NCBI RefSeq assembly: GCF_020320395.1
Contig: NZ_JAEDAH010000104.1
Location: 1-57,225, forward strand
Source of the DNA: Thalassolituus marinus
GTDB taxonomy: Bacteria; Pseudomonadota; Gammaproteobacteria; Pseudomonadales; Oceanobacteraceae
DNA length: 57,225 nucleotides
Direction: 5' to 3'
Positions 46,827 to 56,529 of the stretch are shown here, piece by piece (positions within the stretch are counted from its first letter, which is position 1; every line of letters begins with the position of its first letter). Under the pieces are notes generated by a model. That model was given only the letters and a program-made list of their open reading frames with translations. It made no database searches and had not been told where the DNA came from. Both the position numbers and the translations under genes were made by a program.

Positions 46827-47312
46827 TCAGTGTGCGACTTCCGCCAGCTTAAGCTTGTGCGTCAGTGCCACTTCAATAAAGAAAGGGCCTGCTTTGGTTT
46901 CAAACGGAATGACAATGACCGGACCACCGGCGATATGGGCAATATCCACTTCACCCAGAATATCCGGCTTGGCCATGGCAAAGTCGTAGCCCTTTTCCCA
47001 CAGAATACGACGTGCCCCACCCGATAACATATTGGTCAGCTCGCCTGTCAGGTCATGGCAGACATCGTCTACCTTAGCGATCTCTTCACCCAGCATGGCA
47101 CTGCTGATCTGAAGGATGGCACCAGCCGAAAAACTGATCGCCAGCGAACCATGCACCGTTTCGCCCGTCATCGGAATCATGCCCGTGACAACCCCCAGCG
47201 GCTGACAGTGATCTTTCACATAAGGCTGGCCGTACTCACAACTCAGAGAAGCCATGGTTGCGAGGATATGATTGATCGTCTCGACGAAGGGGTTTATGAA
47301 GTCGACATTCAT
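46827..47312 (-). CDS. CheX-like chemotaxis phosphatase
   Basis: A 161-aa CheC/CheX-family protein. The phosphatase motif ExxN is visible in LTGELTNMLSGGARR (near 92-106), and the fold is complete (NPFVETINHILATM; GSLAISFSAGAILQISSAML). CheX enzymes dephosphorylate CheY-P; stand-alone copies also act on other receiver domains. The ATG at 47312 (MNVDFINPF) is used; GTG 47321 is possible. The sequence just upstream, TTTTGATGTGGAT, is identical to that upstream of the MHYT gene. A terminator follows. Confidence 0.9.
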   Translation of the reverse strand: MNVDFINPFVETINHILATMASLSCEYGQPYVKDHCQPLGVVTGMIPMTGETVHGSLAISFSAGAILQISSAMLGEEIAKVDDVCHDLTGELTNMLSGGARRILWEKGYDFAMAKPDILGEVDIAHIAGGPVIVIPFETKAGPFFIEVALTHKLKLAEVAH

Positions 47313-47376
47313 AGCATCCACATCAAAACAAGTGTGTTACCTGAGTGTAGCTCCCCCCGCTCCGGCGCATTAGACG

Positions 47377-47398
47377 AAAAAGGCACCCGAAGGTGCCT
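47377..47398 (-). terminator. Terminator of the hypoxanthine phosphoribosyltransferase gene
   Basis: AGGCACC (47381-47387) and GGTGCCT (47392-47398) form a 7-bp stem with loop CGAA; on the minus strand the stem is followed by TTTTC. Good but with a short T run. Confidence 0.75.
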
Positions 47399-47431
47399 CT
47401 TTATAACAAACCTGACTGTAAGCGCTTGTAA

Positions 47432-47995
47432 TTAAAGGCCTTTTACAGCGTAAATACCCGCTGCATTACGCCAGTAACCACGGTAATCCATACCACAGCC
47501 GAATACGTAACGGTCTTCCACTTCCAGACCGATAAAGTCAATTTTCAGCTCGGTATTCTTACGGTCGTGAATCTTGTTGACCAGCACAGCGGTCAGCACT
47601 TCTTTCGCACCCTGTGCTTCACACGACTTAACCACTTCGGCCAGGGTGTTACCCTCATCAAAGATATCATCCAGAATCAGCACGGTACGGCCTTCCATCG
47701 GCACCGATGGCGGCGCCTGCCACTGCAAATCCGTTGAGCCGGTGGTTTCACCACGGTAACGCGTGGCGTGCATATAACCCTGCTCCAGCGGAAAGTTAAG
47801 CTTGGTCAGCAGACGGCCAGCCATCACCAGACCACCGTTCATAATGCTGTAAACCACAGGCATAGAATCCGCCAGACGGTCAGTAATATCGCTGGCCAGT
47901 CGGTTCAGCGCGTCTTCTACGTCAGCTTCGGATTTCAGCAGATCAGCTTCCGCCATTACCTGCTTCAGTTCTTCCAGTGTCAGTGGCTGGGTCAT
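47432..47995 (-). CDS. Hypoxanthine-guanine phosphoribosyltransferase
   Basis: A 187-aa purine-salvage enzyme that converts hypoxanthine or guanine with PRPP to IMP or GMP. The PRPP-binding motif TVLILDDIFDEGNTLAEV is exact, and the fold start (VVYSIMNGGLVMAGRLLTKL) is typical of the gammaproteobacterial HPRT group. ATG at 47995 with AAGG eight bases upstream. Divergent from the Slp lipoprotein gene. Symbol hpt is likely but not certain for this subgroup. Confidence 0.93.
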   Translation of the reverse strand: MTQPLTLEELKQVMAEADLLKSEADVEDALNRLASDITDRLADSMPVVYSIMNGGLVMAGRLLTKLNFPLEQGYMHATRYRGETTGSTDLQWQAPPSVPMEGRTVLILDDIFDEGNTLAEVVKSCEAQGAKEVLTAVLVNKIHDRKNTELKIDFIGLEVEDRYVFGCGMDYRGYWRNAAGIYAVKGL

Positions 47996-48180
47996 CAATC
48001 GTACCTTCTGTGTCGTCAGGGAGCGGCCCTGATGGCTCTGTAAAAAAGCCGCTAATGGTAGCCACCGACCTTGCGCTGTGCAATGAAATTGTCATGCTGA
48101 AGCTGGCGATAACGGCTGTGAATTCTGGCAACCTATCCTTAATAACGCTGTCAGAGGAATAATATTTACCGGAGGTACAC

Positions 48181-48702
48181 ATGAAGCGACTAATTGCTCC
48201 CGCCCTGCTCGGCGTTTTACTCAGCGCCTGCGCTTCCCTGCCCAGCGAAGTCAGCGTGGCCGAATACGATCTGCAACCCGCTTACTCCGAACTGGCTGCC
48301 AACGCGGACGTTTACAACGGCCAGCATGTCGCCCTCGGCGGCATGATCATCGCCGTCACTAATCAGAAAGACAGCTCAACGGTGGAAGTGCTGCAGCTGC
48401 CGATTTATGACTCCGGCCGACCGAATCCGGATACCGATAAAGCCGGTGGCCGCTTTCTGATCCGCTTCGAGCGCTTCCTCGATCCGGAAATCTACAGTCG
48501 CGGCAAAATGATCACCGTGCGCGGCAACATCAGTGGTCAGACCACCAGTAGCATTGGCGAACATCCTTACACCTACCTCAGTCTGCAGGGCGACGGCCTG
48601 CATCTGTGGCCGGAACAGCCGGATGAAGTTCAGGTGCAGTACTATATGGGCATTCATGCCTATCCGTATTACCTGCGCCCGGTACAACCTCCGCGTCACT
48701 GA
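48181..48702 (+). CDS. Slp-family outer-membrane lipoprotein
   Basis: A 173-aa lipoprotein. MKRLIAPALLGVLLSACASL shows the signal peptide with lipobox LSAC, acylated Cys17. The mature part (VYNGQHVALGGMIIAVTNQK; GRFLIRFERFLDPEIYSRGK; ITVRGNISGQ) matches the Slp/YeaY family, which responds to starvation in E. coli; function unclear. GGAGG lies before the ATG. It lies upstream of dapE. Confidence 0.9.
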   Translation: MKRLIAPALLGVLLSACASLPSEVSVAEYDLQPAYSELAANADVYNGQHVALGGMIIAVTNQKDSSTVEVLQLPIYDSGRPNPDTDKAGGRFLIRFERFLDPEIYSRGKMITVRGNISGQTTSSIGEHPYTYLSLQGDGLHLWPEQPDEVQVQYYMGIHAYPYYLRPVQPPRH

Positions 48703-48764
48703 CACTCGGCATCTGCGGCGTCATTTTGCTATGATATGCGGCTTTTCAAACCTCAGCCCCATAG

Positions 48765-49913
<1,149 letters not shown>

Positions 49914-49922
49914 GGACAACGC

Positions 49923-50798
49923 GTGAATAAAGTAATCGCCTGCCCGGTTTGCGGGCAGTCTTTACTTGCCGATGGCAAGCGCTGGGCCTGTGATAACGGC
50001 CATACCTTTGACGAAGCCCGTCAGGGGTACCTTAACCTGTTGGTTGCCCAGCACAAAAAATCCAAAGCACCCGGCGATACGCTGGATATGGTCGACGCGC
50101 GCAAACGCCTGCTCGACAGCCAGCTGTACCGCCCGATTTCCGACATGCTCAATCAGTGGGTACTGGAGTGGGCGCTGAACCGCCAGCAGCCTGTGCAGAT
50201 CGCCGACGTAGGTTGTGGTGAAGGCTATTACACCCAGCGCCTGCAGGAAGTGCTGCACGATCATCAGCTTGAACACGCCCTGTATGGCGTCGATATTTCC
50301 AAGGATGCCGTACGCCGTGCTGCTGCCCGCAGTAAGGATATCGACTGGCTGGTTGCCTCCGGCGGCCGCCTGCCGTTTGTTGGCCACAGTATCGATCTGA
50401 TTACCTGCCTGTTCACTAACCTGATGCCGGAAGGATTTGCACGCGCGTTAACGGATCAGGGCAGTATTGTGCTGCTCAATACCGGTGGTCATCACCTGTT
50501 TGAGCTGCGCGACCTGATATACGACGAAGTGAAGATCAATCCGCTGGACCCTAGGCCAACAATGGCTGAACACGGCTACCAGTGCAGCGGCGAGCAAACC
50601 CTGAAGTATCAGGCCAAGCTGACCAGCAATCAGCAGATTATGGACTTACTGATGATGACGCCGCACCGCTGGAAGGTACGCAACGAGGTACTCGAACGTT
50701 TGCAGCAACTGACCGAGCTGACGGTTACCATCGAAATTGTGCTGCATCAGTTCCAGCGCGCAGGCGCAGTGATTGCCAGCCACGATGACGACCGTTAG
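49923..50798 (+). CDS. rlmA: 23S rRNA (guanine-745-N1)-methyltransferase type enzyme
   Basis: A 291-aa SAM-dependent RNA methyltransferase. An N-terminal zinc finger (CPVCGQSLLADGKRWACDNG, with Cys-x2-Cys and later Cys/His: NGHTFD) and the SAM-binding loop IADVGCGEGYYTQRL (near 93-107) match the RlmA group, which methylates G745 of 23S rRNA. GTG at 49923 with GAGGA upstream. Starts 9 bases after dapE stop, so co-transcribed. Assignment to the exact site is by family only. Confidence 0.88.
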   Translation: MNKVIACPVCGQSLLADGKRWACDNGHTFDEARQGYLNLLVAQHKKSKAPGDTLDMVDARKRLLDSQLYRPISDMLNQWVLEWALNRQQPVQIADVGCGEGYYTQRLQEVLHDHQLEHALYGVDISKDAVRRAAARSKDIDWLVASGGRLPFVGHSIDLITCLFTNLMPEGFARALTDQGSIVLLNTGGHHLFELRDLIYDEVKINPLDPRPTMAEHGYQCSGEQTLKYQAKLTSNQQIMDLLMMTPHRWKVRNEVLERLQQLTELTVTIEIVLHQFQRAGAVIASHDDDR

Positions 50799-50827
50799 CA
50801 TATCGGCACTTCGCGCAGGATACGCCC

Positions 50828-51265
50828 ATGACCCAGGTTGATTTCTACATTCTCGCTGCCCAGACCCTGGAAGAACGGGCGCTGTTTGCCTGCCGTCTGG
50901 CCGAGAAAGCGTTCAGCCGTGGTAACCGGGTGCTGATTCAGACTGATACTGAAGCCAGTGCACGTGCACTGGATGATCTGCTCTGGACCTTCCGCGACGA
51001 CGCCTTCATTCCACACGCACTGCTGAATGCCAGTGACGCCCCGGCAGAGTGTCCGGTAAGCATCAGCTGGCATGACGATCCTGGCCACCACCATGATGTA
51101 ATCGTCAACCTGAGCAGCGGGCTACCATCATTTGTGGGACGCTTTCGACGTTTTGTCAGTATTGTTGTCCAGCATGATCAGGTACTGGACTACACTCGTA
51201 ATCACTACAAATATCTGAAAGACCGGGGTTACCCGATCAACAACCATGATATGAGATTGCGTTAA
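50828..51265 (+). CDS. holC: DNA polymerase III subunit chi
   Basis: A 145-aa clamp-loader accessory protein that binds SSB. It opens MTQVDFYILAAQTLEERALF and has the characteristic LLWTFRDDAFIPHAL and VIVNLSSGLPSFVGRF segments. Full length. AGGATACGCCC lies before the ATG. Its TAA overlaps the ATG of the next gene (TAATG), as often seen for holC and its downstream partner before valS. Confidence 0.94.
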   Translation: MTQVDFYILAAQTLEERALFACRLAEKAFSRGNRVLIQTDTEASARALDDLLWTFRDDAFIPHALLNASDAPAECPVSISWHDDPGHHHDVIVNLSSGLPSFVGRFRRFVSIVVQHDQVLDYTRNHYKYLKDRGYPINNHDMRLR

Positions 51266-51930
51266 TGAATCCCGAAGACCGTAACGACGAACCCACAGAC
51301 CTGTTGCGCGAGCTGGAAAACCTGCAGCGCGTCCTCGACGACGCTGCCGGAGAGCACGGTGCCGACATTCCGGTACTGGAGCCGATGGACGACATTCCGG
51401 TGCTGGACGATCTGTTCAACGCCGATGAAGTACCAACTCTGAGAGCGGTAAACGCAGCCGTCTCCAATGTGACCCCGCTGCGACCACAGACGCCTGCCGT
51501 CGAAGCAGAGCCAACAGCTGACGCTGACACAGCGTTGGAAGAGGCCCCGCAGCTCAAAGAAGCAGAAGCAGTGGTCGACACAGACCTTGCGGTGCCCGCA
51601 ATAGCAGAAACACCAGCAGAGCCGGTTTCACCTGCTGTCAGCACGCAAGCGCCAAAAGCGAGTATTTCCGCCAACCCGTTCCTGCCGCAATCCGTGCTCG
51701 ATCGTCTGGCACAGGAGCGCGAGGCAGCTCAGCACAGTGCCGAAGAAGCACACCGCACCATGCAGCGCGTGATGGAACAGAAGCAGCAACGTGCACAAAC
51801 CGGCATCAGTGATCTAGGCAACCGTCTGAGCCCTGCACAGAAAGAACGTATGATCGAGCAACTGGTGGCTGAAATGCTGCCGGAGATCACCGAAAAACTG
51901 AAAGACCGCCTGCGTAATATGCTGCGCTGA
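51265..51930 (+). CDS. Acidic coiled-coil protein linked to holC, function unknown
   Basis: A 221-aa soluble protein. The N-terminus is helical (TDLLRELENLQRVLDDAA), followed by two short repeats, DIPVLEPMD and DIPVLDDLF (about 33-50), a long Ala/Glu/Pro-rich disordered stretch, and a charged C-terminal helix (ERMIEQLVAEMLPEITEKLK). Proteins at this place between holC and valS are widespread in related genera and uncharacterised; the family is sometimes annotated as DNA polymerase III-associated. It overlaps holC by one base. No signal peptide or membrane segment. Confidence 0.85.
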   Translation: MNPEDRNDEPTDLLRELENLQRVLDDAAGEHGADIPVLEPMDDIPVLDDLFNADEVPTLRAVNAAVSNVTPLRPQTPAVEAEPTADADTALEEAPQLKEAEAVVDTDLAVPAIAETPAEPVSPAVSTQAPKASISANPFLPQSVLDRLAQEREAAQHSAEEAHRTMQRVMEQKQQRAQTGISDLGNRLSPAQKERMIEQLVAEMLPEITEKLKDRLRNMLR

Positions 51931-51944
51931 GCGCCGCTCTGAAT

Positions 51945-51976
51945 AAAAAAAGCCACGGCATGCCGTGGCTTTTTTT
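51945..51976. terminator. Bidirectional terminator after the holC-linked gene
   Basis: AGCCACGGCA (51951-51960) and TGCCGTGGCT (51961-51970) form a perfect palindrome, with A6 before and T6 after. It serves the convergent MBL-fold gene as well. Confidence 0.9.
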
Positions 51977-52004
51977 ATGCTGTGCAGTGCATACAACAGC
52001 CGGA

Positions 52005-53180
52005 TTACTGAGTGCTGCGCACCTCATCCGCCAGCACCAGCGTGGCGGTTTCGGCAGACGCAATTTGCTGTGGCATCAGCGACTGCCACCACAAGCTGAA
52101 GGCCTGCTCGCGTCCCATAACCACTGGTTCACCGATGATCGGCGTCACCAGCTCTACGCCACGCTGACTGGCAATATCGCTGACCCGTTGCAGAGGCTCG
52201 AACCAGGCATGAATCGACAAATCGAACGTGCTGTTATGAATAGGCAACATACGCTGACCGCCAAGGTCCAGATGCGCCTGGACACTCTCTTCCGGCATCA
52301 TATGAATATGCCCCCAGCGTTCGTTGTAGGCACCGTTTTCCATCATGGTCAGATCGAATGGCCCGTAGCGCTCGCCGATTTGCTTGAAACCTGCAAAGTA
52401 GCCGCTGTCGCCACTGAAAAAGTAACGACGACCGTCGCGTTCAATAACCCACGAAGCCCACAGGGTGGAATCGCGACTGAACAAGCCACGACCAGAAAAG
52501 TGCTGGGTTGGCGTGGCGGCCAGCAGAGTGTCCCCCACCCGCGTCTCCTGCCACCAGTCATGTTCGACAATACGGTCAGCAGCAACGCCCCACTGTTGCA
52601 GGTAACGACCAAGCCCCAGCGGTACGTAAAAGCCCTCGGCCTTGTCCGCCAGCTGGCGAATGCTGCCTTCATCCAGATGATCGTAATGGTCGTGGGAGAT
52701 CACAATGCCTTTCAGTGGTGGCAAATCCTGCGGATTCAGTGGCAGTGGATGAAAACGCTCCGGCCCCGCCCACTGTACCGGCGACGCTCGCTCAGAAAAC
52801 ACCGGGTCGAGCAGCCACACTTCGCCATTCAGCGACAACAGCATGGTTGAATGACCAAGACGATACACCCGGTGTTCATCGGTCGGCAGACTGGCCAGCT
52901 GCGCAGCCGTTAACGGCTGGGTAGGTACCACGATGTCCGGTGCCGACTGTGGGTCTTTAGCCGTCGACATCTCCCACATGATACCCAGCAAATCGCCCAG
53001 CCCCTGTTCCGGGGTAGGTACCGGGTTGGCAAAACGCTGATGGTCCTGCTGATACTGAGCCGATTGCGCAAAGCGCTCCTGCTGATCGGCCTGTACGCGG
53101 CGGGCAGAACAGGCGCCCAGAAACAGAGGTATAGCAATAGCGGCCACCAGCACCGCTGTGGTTATCAATGTCCAGTTCAC
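52005..53180 (-). CDS. MBL-fold metallohydrolase lipoprotein
   Basis: A 391-aa lipoprotein of the metallo-beta-lactamase superfamily (NAPE-PLD/UlaG-like branch). The N-terminus ends in a lipobox LGAC (near residue 24). Metal ligands are visible: ISHDHYDHLDEGS (HxHxDH), TPTQHFSGRG, FFSGDSGYF and LPIHNSTF. The substrate is unknown; relatives hydrolyse phospholipid-type or cyclic phosphate esters. GTG start at 53180 with GAGGA seven bases upstream. Convergent with the holC-linked gene and divergent from valS. Confidence 0.88.
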   Translation of the reverse strand: MNWTLITTAVLVAAIAIPLFLGACSARRVQADQQERFAQSAQYQQDHQRFANPVPTPEQGLGDLLGIMWEMSTAKDPQSAPDIVVPTQPLTAAQLASLPTDEHRVYRLGHSTMLLSLNGEVWLLDPVFSERASPVQWAGPERFHPLPLNPQDLPPLKGIVISHDHYDHLDEGSIRQLADKAEGFYVPLGLGRYLQQWGVAADRIVEHDWWQETRVGDTLLAATPTQHFSGRGLFSRDSTLWASWVIERDGRRYFFSGDSGYFAGFKQIGERYGPFDLTMMENGAYNERWGHIHMMPEESVQAHLDLGGQRMLPIHNSTFDLSIHAWFEPLQRVSDIASQRGVELVTPIIGEPVVMGREQAFSLWWQSLMPQQIASAETATLVLADEVRSTQ

Positions 53181-53366
53181 CCGGGCATCCTCACTGATTT
53201 CGTATTTGTCCTCATAGTAGGGAAGCCGCGCAAGCAGATAAAGGTTCGATAAGGATCAAACTGTTCACATCAACGGCACAATAACCCCGCTGTCGGCATA
53301 ACAGAAAAGCGCTACAAAGGCGCGCCTCGGTTGAAATCACCCCTGCCCCCACGGCGCTGCATCCGC

Positions 53367-53372
53367 TATAAT
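53367..53372 (+). promoter_or_regulatory. TATAAT box upstream of valS
   Basis: A perfect TATAAT lies 90 bases before the valS start, but there is no convincing -35 at the right distance. A leader hairpin CCCCGGCAG.../CTGCC...GGGG follows (about 53400-53430). Probably the valS promoter and leader. Confidence 0.5.
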
Positions 53373-53461
53373 CTGCACCATTTTTCCGAACCCATACTAC
53401 CCCGGCAGCCAACAATCTGCCGTTGTGGGGTACAAACGCAGATACGAGCAACAGCGATACT

Positions 53462-56416
53462 ATGGATAAGACGTACAAACCCGGCGCGATCGAACAAACC
53501 TGGTACAAAGAGTGGGAAGAAAAAGGCTACTTCAAGCCTTATCAGGATGGCTTAACCGGCGAAGGTTACTCCATCATGATTCCACCGCCGAACGTCACCG
53601 GTTCGCTGCATATGGGTCACGCCTTCCAGCACACCATTCAGGATGCTCTGATCCGCTACAACCGTATGCTGGGTAAGAAAGCCCTGTGGCAGGTAGGTAC
53701 CGACCACGCCGGTATCGCCACGCAGATGGTGGTTGAGCGTAAACTGGCCGCCGAAGGCCAGCCAGACCGCCACGAACTGGGCCGTGAGAAGTTCCTGGAA
53801 AAAGTCTGGGAATGGAAAGAACACTCCGGCGGCACCATTACCCGCCAGATGCGTCGTCTGGGTAACTCCGTAGACTGGGAAACCGAGCGTTTCACCATGG
53901 ACGAAGGTTTCTACAAAGCCGTTCAGGAAGTGTTTATCCGCCTGTACGAAGACGGCCTGATCTACCGCGGCAAGCGCCTGGTGAACTGGGACCCGAAACT
54001 GCACACCGCCATTTCTGACCTCGAAGTTGAAAACAAAGAGGTTAAAGGCAAGATGTGGCACCTGCGCTACCCGCTGGCCGACGGCTTAACCTACAAAGAC
54101 GAAGACGGCAACGAGCTGGACTACATCGTGGTCGCTACCACTCGTCCGGAAACAATGCTGGGGGATACCGGTGTTGCCGTTAACCCGGAAGATCCGCGTT
54201 ACAAACACCTGATTGGCAAAGACGTTGTTCTGCCATTTGTTGAGCGTCGTATTCCGATTGTTGGCGACGAACACGCCGACATGGAAAAAGGCACCGGCTG
54301 TGTGAAAATCACCCCGGCCCACGATTTCAACGACTATGAAGTCGGTAAGCGTTGCGGCCTGCCAATGATCAATGTACTGACCTTTAACGCGGATATCCGC
54401 GAAGAAGCTCAGACCTTCAACACCGACGGCAGCGTTAACAGCGAAATTTCTGGTTTTATTCCGGAAAAATACCGTGGCATGGAACGCTTCGCGGCGCGTA
54501 AAGCCATTGTTGCCGATTTCGAAGAAGCCGGCCTGCTGGTACAGATCGTTGAAAACGACATGGTGATTCCGTACGGCGACCGTGGTGGCGTAGTTATTGA
54601 GCCTATGCTGACCGACCAATGGTACGTCGATGCCAAGACCCTGGCCAAGCCAGCCATTGAAGCCGTCGAAAACGGCGACATTCAGTTTGTGCCGAAATCC
54701 TACGAGAACATGTACTTCAGCTGGATGCGCGACATTCAGGACTGGTGTATTTCCCGTCAGCTGTGGTGGGGTCACCGTATTCCGGCCTGGTACGACGAAG
54801 AAGGTAACGTTTACGTTGCCCGTACCGAAGAAGAAGTACGCGCCAAAAACAACCTGGCTGCTGACGTTGAACTGAAACAGGACGAAGACGTTCTGGATAC
54901 CTGGTTCTCTTCTGGTCTGTGGACCTTCGGCACTCTGGGCTGGCCAAACGTTGATATTGAAGAAGTCGCTCAGCGCATGAAAGACTTCCACCCGACCGAC
55001 GTGCTGGTCACCGGTTTCGATATTATTTTCTTCTGGGTTGCGCGCATGATCATGATGACCATGCACATGATCAAAGATGAAGACGGCAAGCCGCAGGTAC
55101 CGTTTAAAACCGTGTACGTGACCGGCCTGATCCGTGACGAAGTGGGCCAGAAAATGTCCAAGTCCAAGGGTAACGTACTTGACCCGCTGGACATGATCGA
55201 CGGCATTTCCCTTGACGCCCTGCTGGAAAAACGTACCGGCAACATGATGCAGCCGCAGCTGGCTGAGAAAATCGGCAAGCGTACCCAGAAAGAATTCCCG
55301 GACGGTATTGCACCACACGGCACCGATGCCCTGCGCTTTACCCTGGCGGCAATGGCCTCTACCGGTCGTGACATCAACTGGGATATGAAGCGTCTGGAAG
55401 GTTACCGTAACTTCTGCAACAAGCTGTGGAACGCCTCACGCTATGTGATGCTGTCGATTGCCGGTGAAGAAGCCGTTGATGCTGCCGCAGCCAACAACAC
55501 CAACATCACCATTACCGATGACATGAAAGCGGCCTGTGGCGCCAATGGCGAGCCAGCAGCTCTGTCACTGGCGGACCGCTGGATCATCACCCGCCTGCAG
55601 CGTGCAGAAGGTGAAGTTCGTCGCCATATGGACCAGTACCGTTTCGATATGGCGGCACAGTCGCTGTACGAATTTATCTGGAACGAATTCTGCGACTGGT
55701 ACCTGGAACTGTCCAAGCCAGTGCTGTGGGATGCTAACGCACCGGAAGAAGCCAAGCGCGGCACCCGTGGCACCCTGGTGCGCGTACTGGAAGCCACCCT
55801 GCGTCTGGCTCACCCGATCATTCCGTTTATCACAGAATCCATCTGGCATCAGGTGAAAGAACTGGCAGGCAAATCCGGCGACACCATCATGATGACCCAG
55901 TATCCGGAACCACAAGAAGCACTGATCGACGCCGCAGCAGAAGCCGATATCGAATGGCTGCAAGGTGTGATTACTGCCGTACGTAACATCCGTGGCGAAC
56001 AGAATATTCCACCAAGCAAAGAGCTGGAACTGCTGTTTAAAAACGGTGACGACGAAGACTTCCGCCGCGCTGACGAAAACCAGGCCTTCCTGATGAAACT
56101 GGCGAAGCTGGAAAAAGTTACCTGGCTGAACGAAGACGACGAAGAACCAATGTCGGTCACTCAGCTGGTTGGCGATATGGAAATTCTGATTCCAATGGCT
56201 GGCTTTATCGATAAGGACGCCGAAGTTGCGCGTCTGAACAAAGCCATCGAAAAGCTGGAAAAAGAACAGGAACGTGTAAACAACAAACTGGGCAACCCAG
56301 GCTTTGTTGATAAAGCACCGGCCGACGTTATCGCCAAAGAACAGGAAAAAGCCGCAGGCTTTGCCCGTGACGTGGTGAAACTGAAAGAGCAGATCGAGAA
56401 GATTAAAGCGCTGTAA
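53462..56416 (+). CDS. valS: Valine--tRNA ligase
   Basis: A 984-aa class I synthetase. The HIGH-type motif [12 protein letters not shown] and [10 protein letters not shown] lie near 45-95, the editing domain (CP1) in the middle ([15 protein letters not shown]), the KMSKS motif in [17 protein letters not shown] (near 565), the anticodon domain after that, and the C-terminal coiled coil ([20 protein letters not shown]) at the end. The start ATG at 53462 ([15 protein letters not shown]) matches the family; a frame extending to 53423 has no support. Full length and the last intact gene before the IS. Confidence 0.98.
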   Translation: MDKTYKPGAIEQTWYKEWEEKGYFKPYQDGLTGEGYSIMIPPPNVTGSLHMGHAFQHTIQDALIRYNRMLGKKALWQVGTDHAGIATQMVVERKLAAEGQPDRHELGREKFLEKVWEWKEHSGGTITRQMRRLGNSVDWETERFTMDEGFYKAVQEVFIRLYEDGLIYRGKRLVNWDPKLHTAISDLEVENKEVKGKMWHLRYPLADGLTYKDEDGNELDYIVVATTRPETMLGDTGVAVNPEDPRYKHLIGKDVVLPFVERRIPIVGDEHADMEKGTGCVKITPAHDFNDYEVGKRCGLPMINVLTFNADIREEAQTFNTDGSVNSEISGFIPEKYRGMERFAARKAIVADFEEAGLLVQIVENDMVIPYGDRGGVVIEPMLTDQWYVDAKTLAKPAIEAVENGDIQFVPKSYENMYFSWMRDIQDWCISRQLWWGHRIPAWYDEEGNVYVARTEEEVRAKNNLAADVELKQDEDVLDTWFSSGLWTFGTLGWPNVDIEEVAQRMKDFHPTDVLVTGFDIIFFWVARMIMMTMHMIKDEDGKPQVPFKTVYVTGLIRDEVGQKMSKSKGNVLDPLDMIDGISLDALLEKRTGNMMQPQLAEKIGKRTQKEFPDGIAPHGTDALRFTLAAMASTGRDINWDMKRLEGYRNFCNKLWNASRYVMLSIAGEEAVDAAAANNTNITITDDMKAACGANGEPAALSLADRWIITRLQRAEGEVRRHMDQYRFDMAAQSLYEFIWNEFCDWYLELSKPVLWDANAPEEAKRGTRGTLVRVLEATLRLAHPIIPFITESIWHQVKELAGKSGDTIMMTQYPEPQEALIDAAAEADIEWLQGVITAVRNIRGEQNIPPSKELELLFKNGDDEDFRRADENQAFLMKLAKLEKVTWLNEDDEEPMSVTQLVGDMEILIPMAGFIDKDAEVARLNKAIEKLEKEQERVNNKLGNPGFVDKAPADVIAKEQEKAAGFARDVVKLKEQIEKIKAL

Positions 56417-56429
56417 GAGGCGTTAAAGT

Positions 56430-56457
56430 CGGACGTCTGTCGCCGGACGTCTGACGG
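56430..56457. repeat. Hairpin/direct repeat after valS
   Basis: CGGACGTCTG occurs at 56430-56439 and 56444-56453, and the two copies pair as a ~10-bp imperfect hairpin (GTCGGACGTC with GACGTCTGAC). There is no T run after it. It may be a structured 3' end of valS mRNA; a simple terminator is not seen before the IS. Confidence 0.45.
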
Positions 56458-56529
56458 CAGATGCTCTGAAGCGGGAATTTCAATCACGGCTGCACTTAGC
56501 ACCGAAGATCAGAAATCCCCATAAAAAAA

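Noticed and set aside
54086-55318. 410-aa minus-strand ORF
   Set aside because: Antisense to valS; a coding shadow of a highly biased gene.
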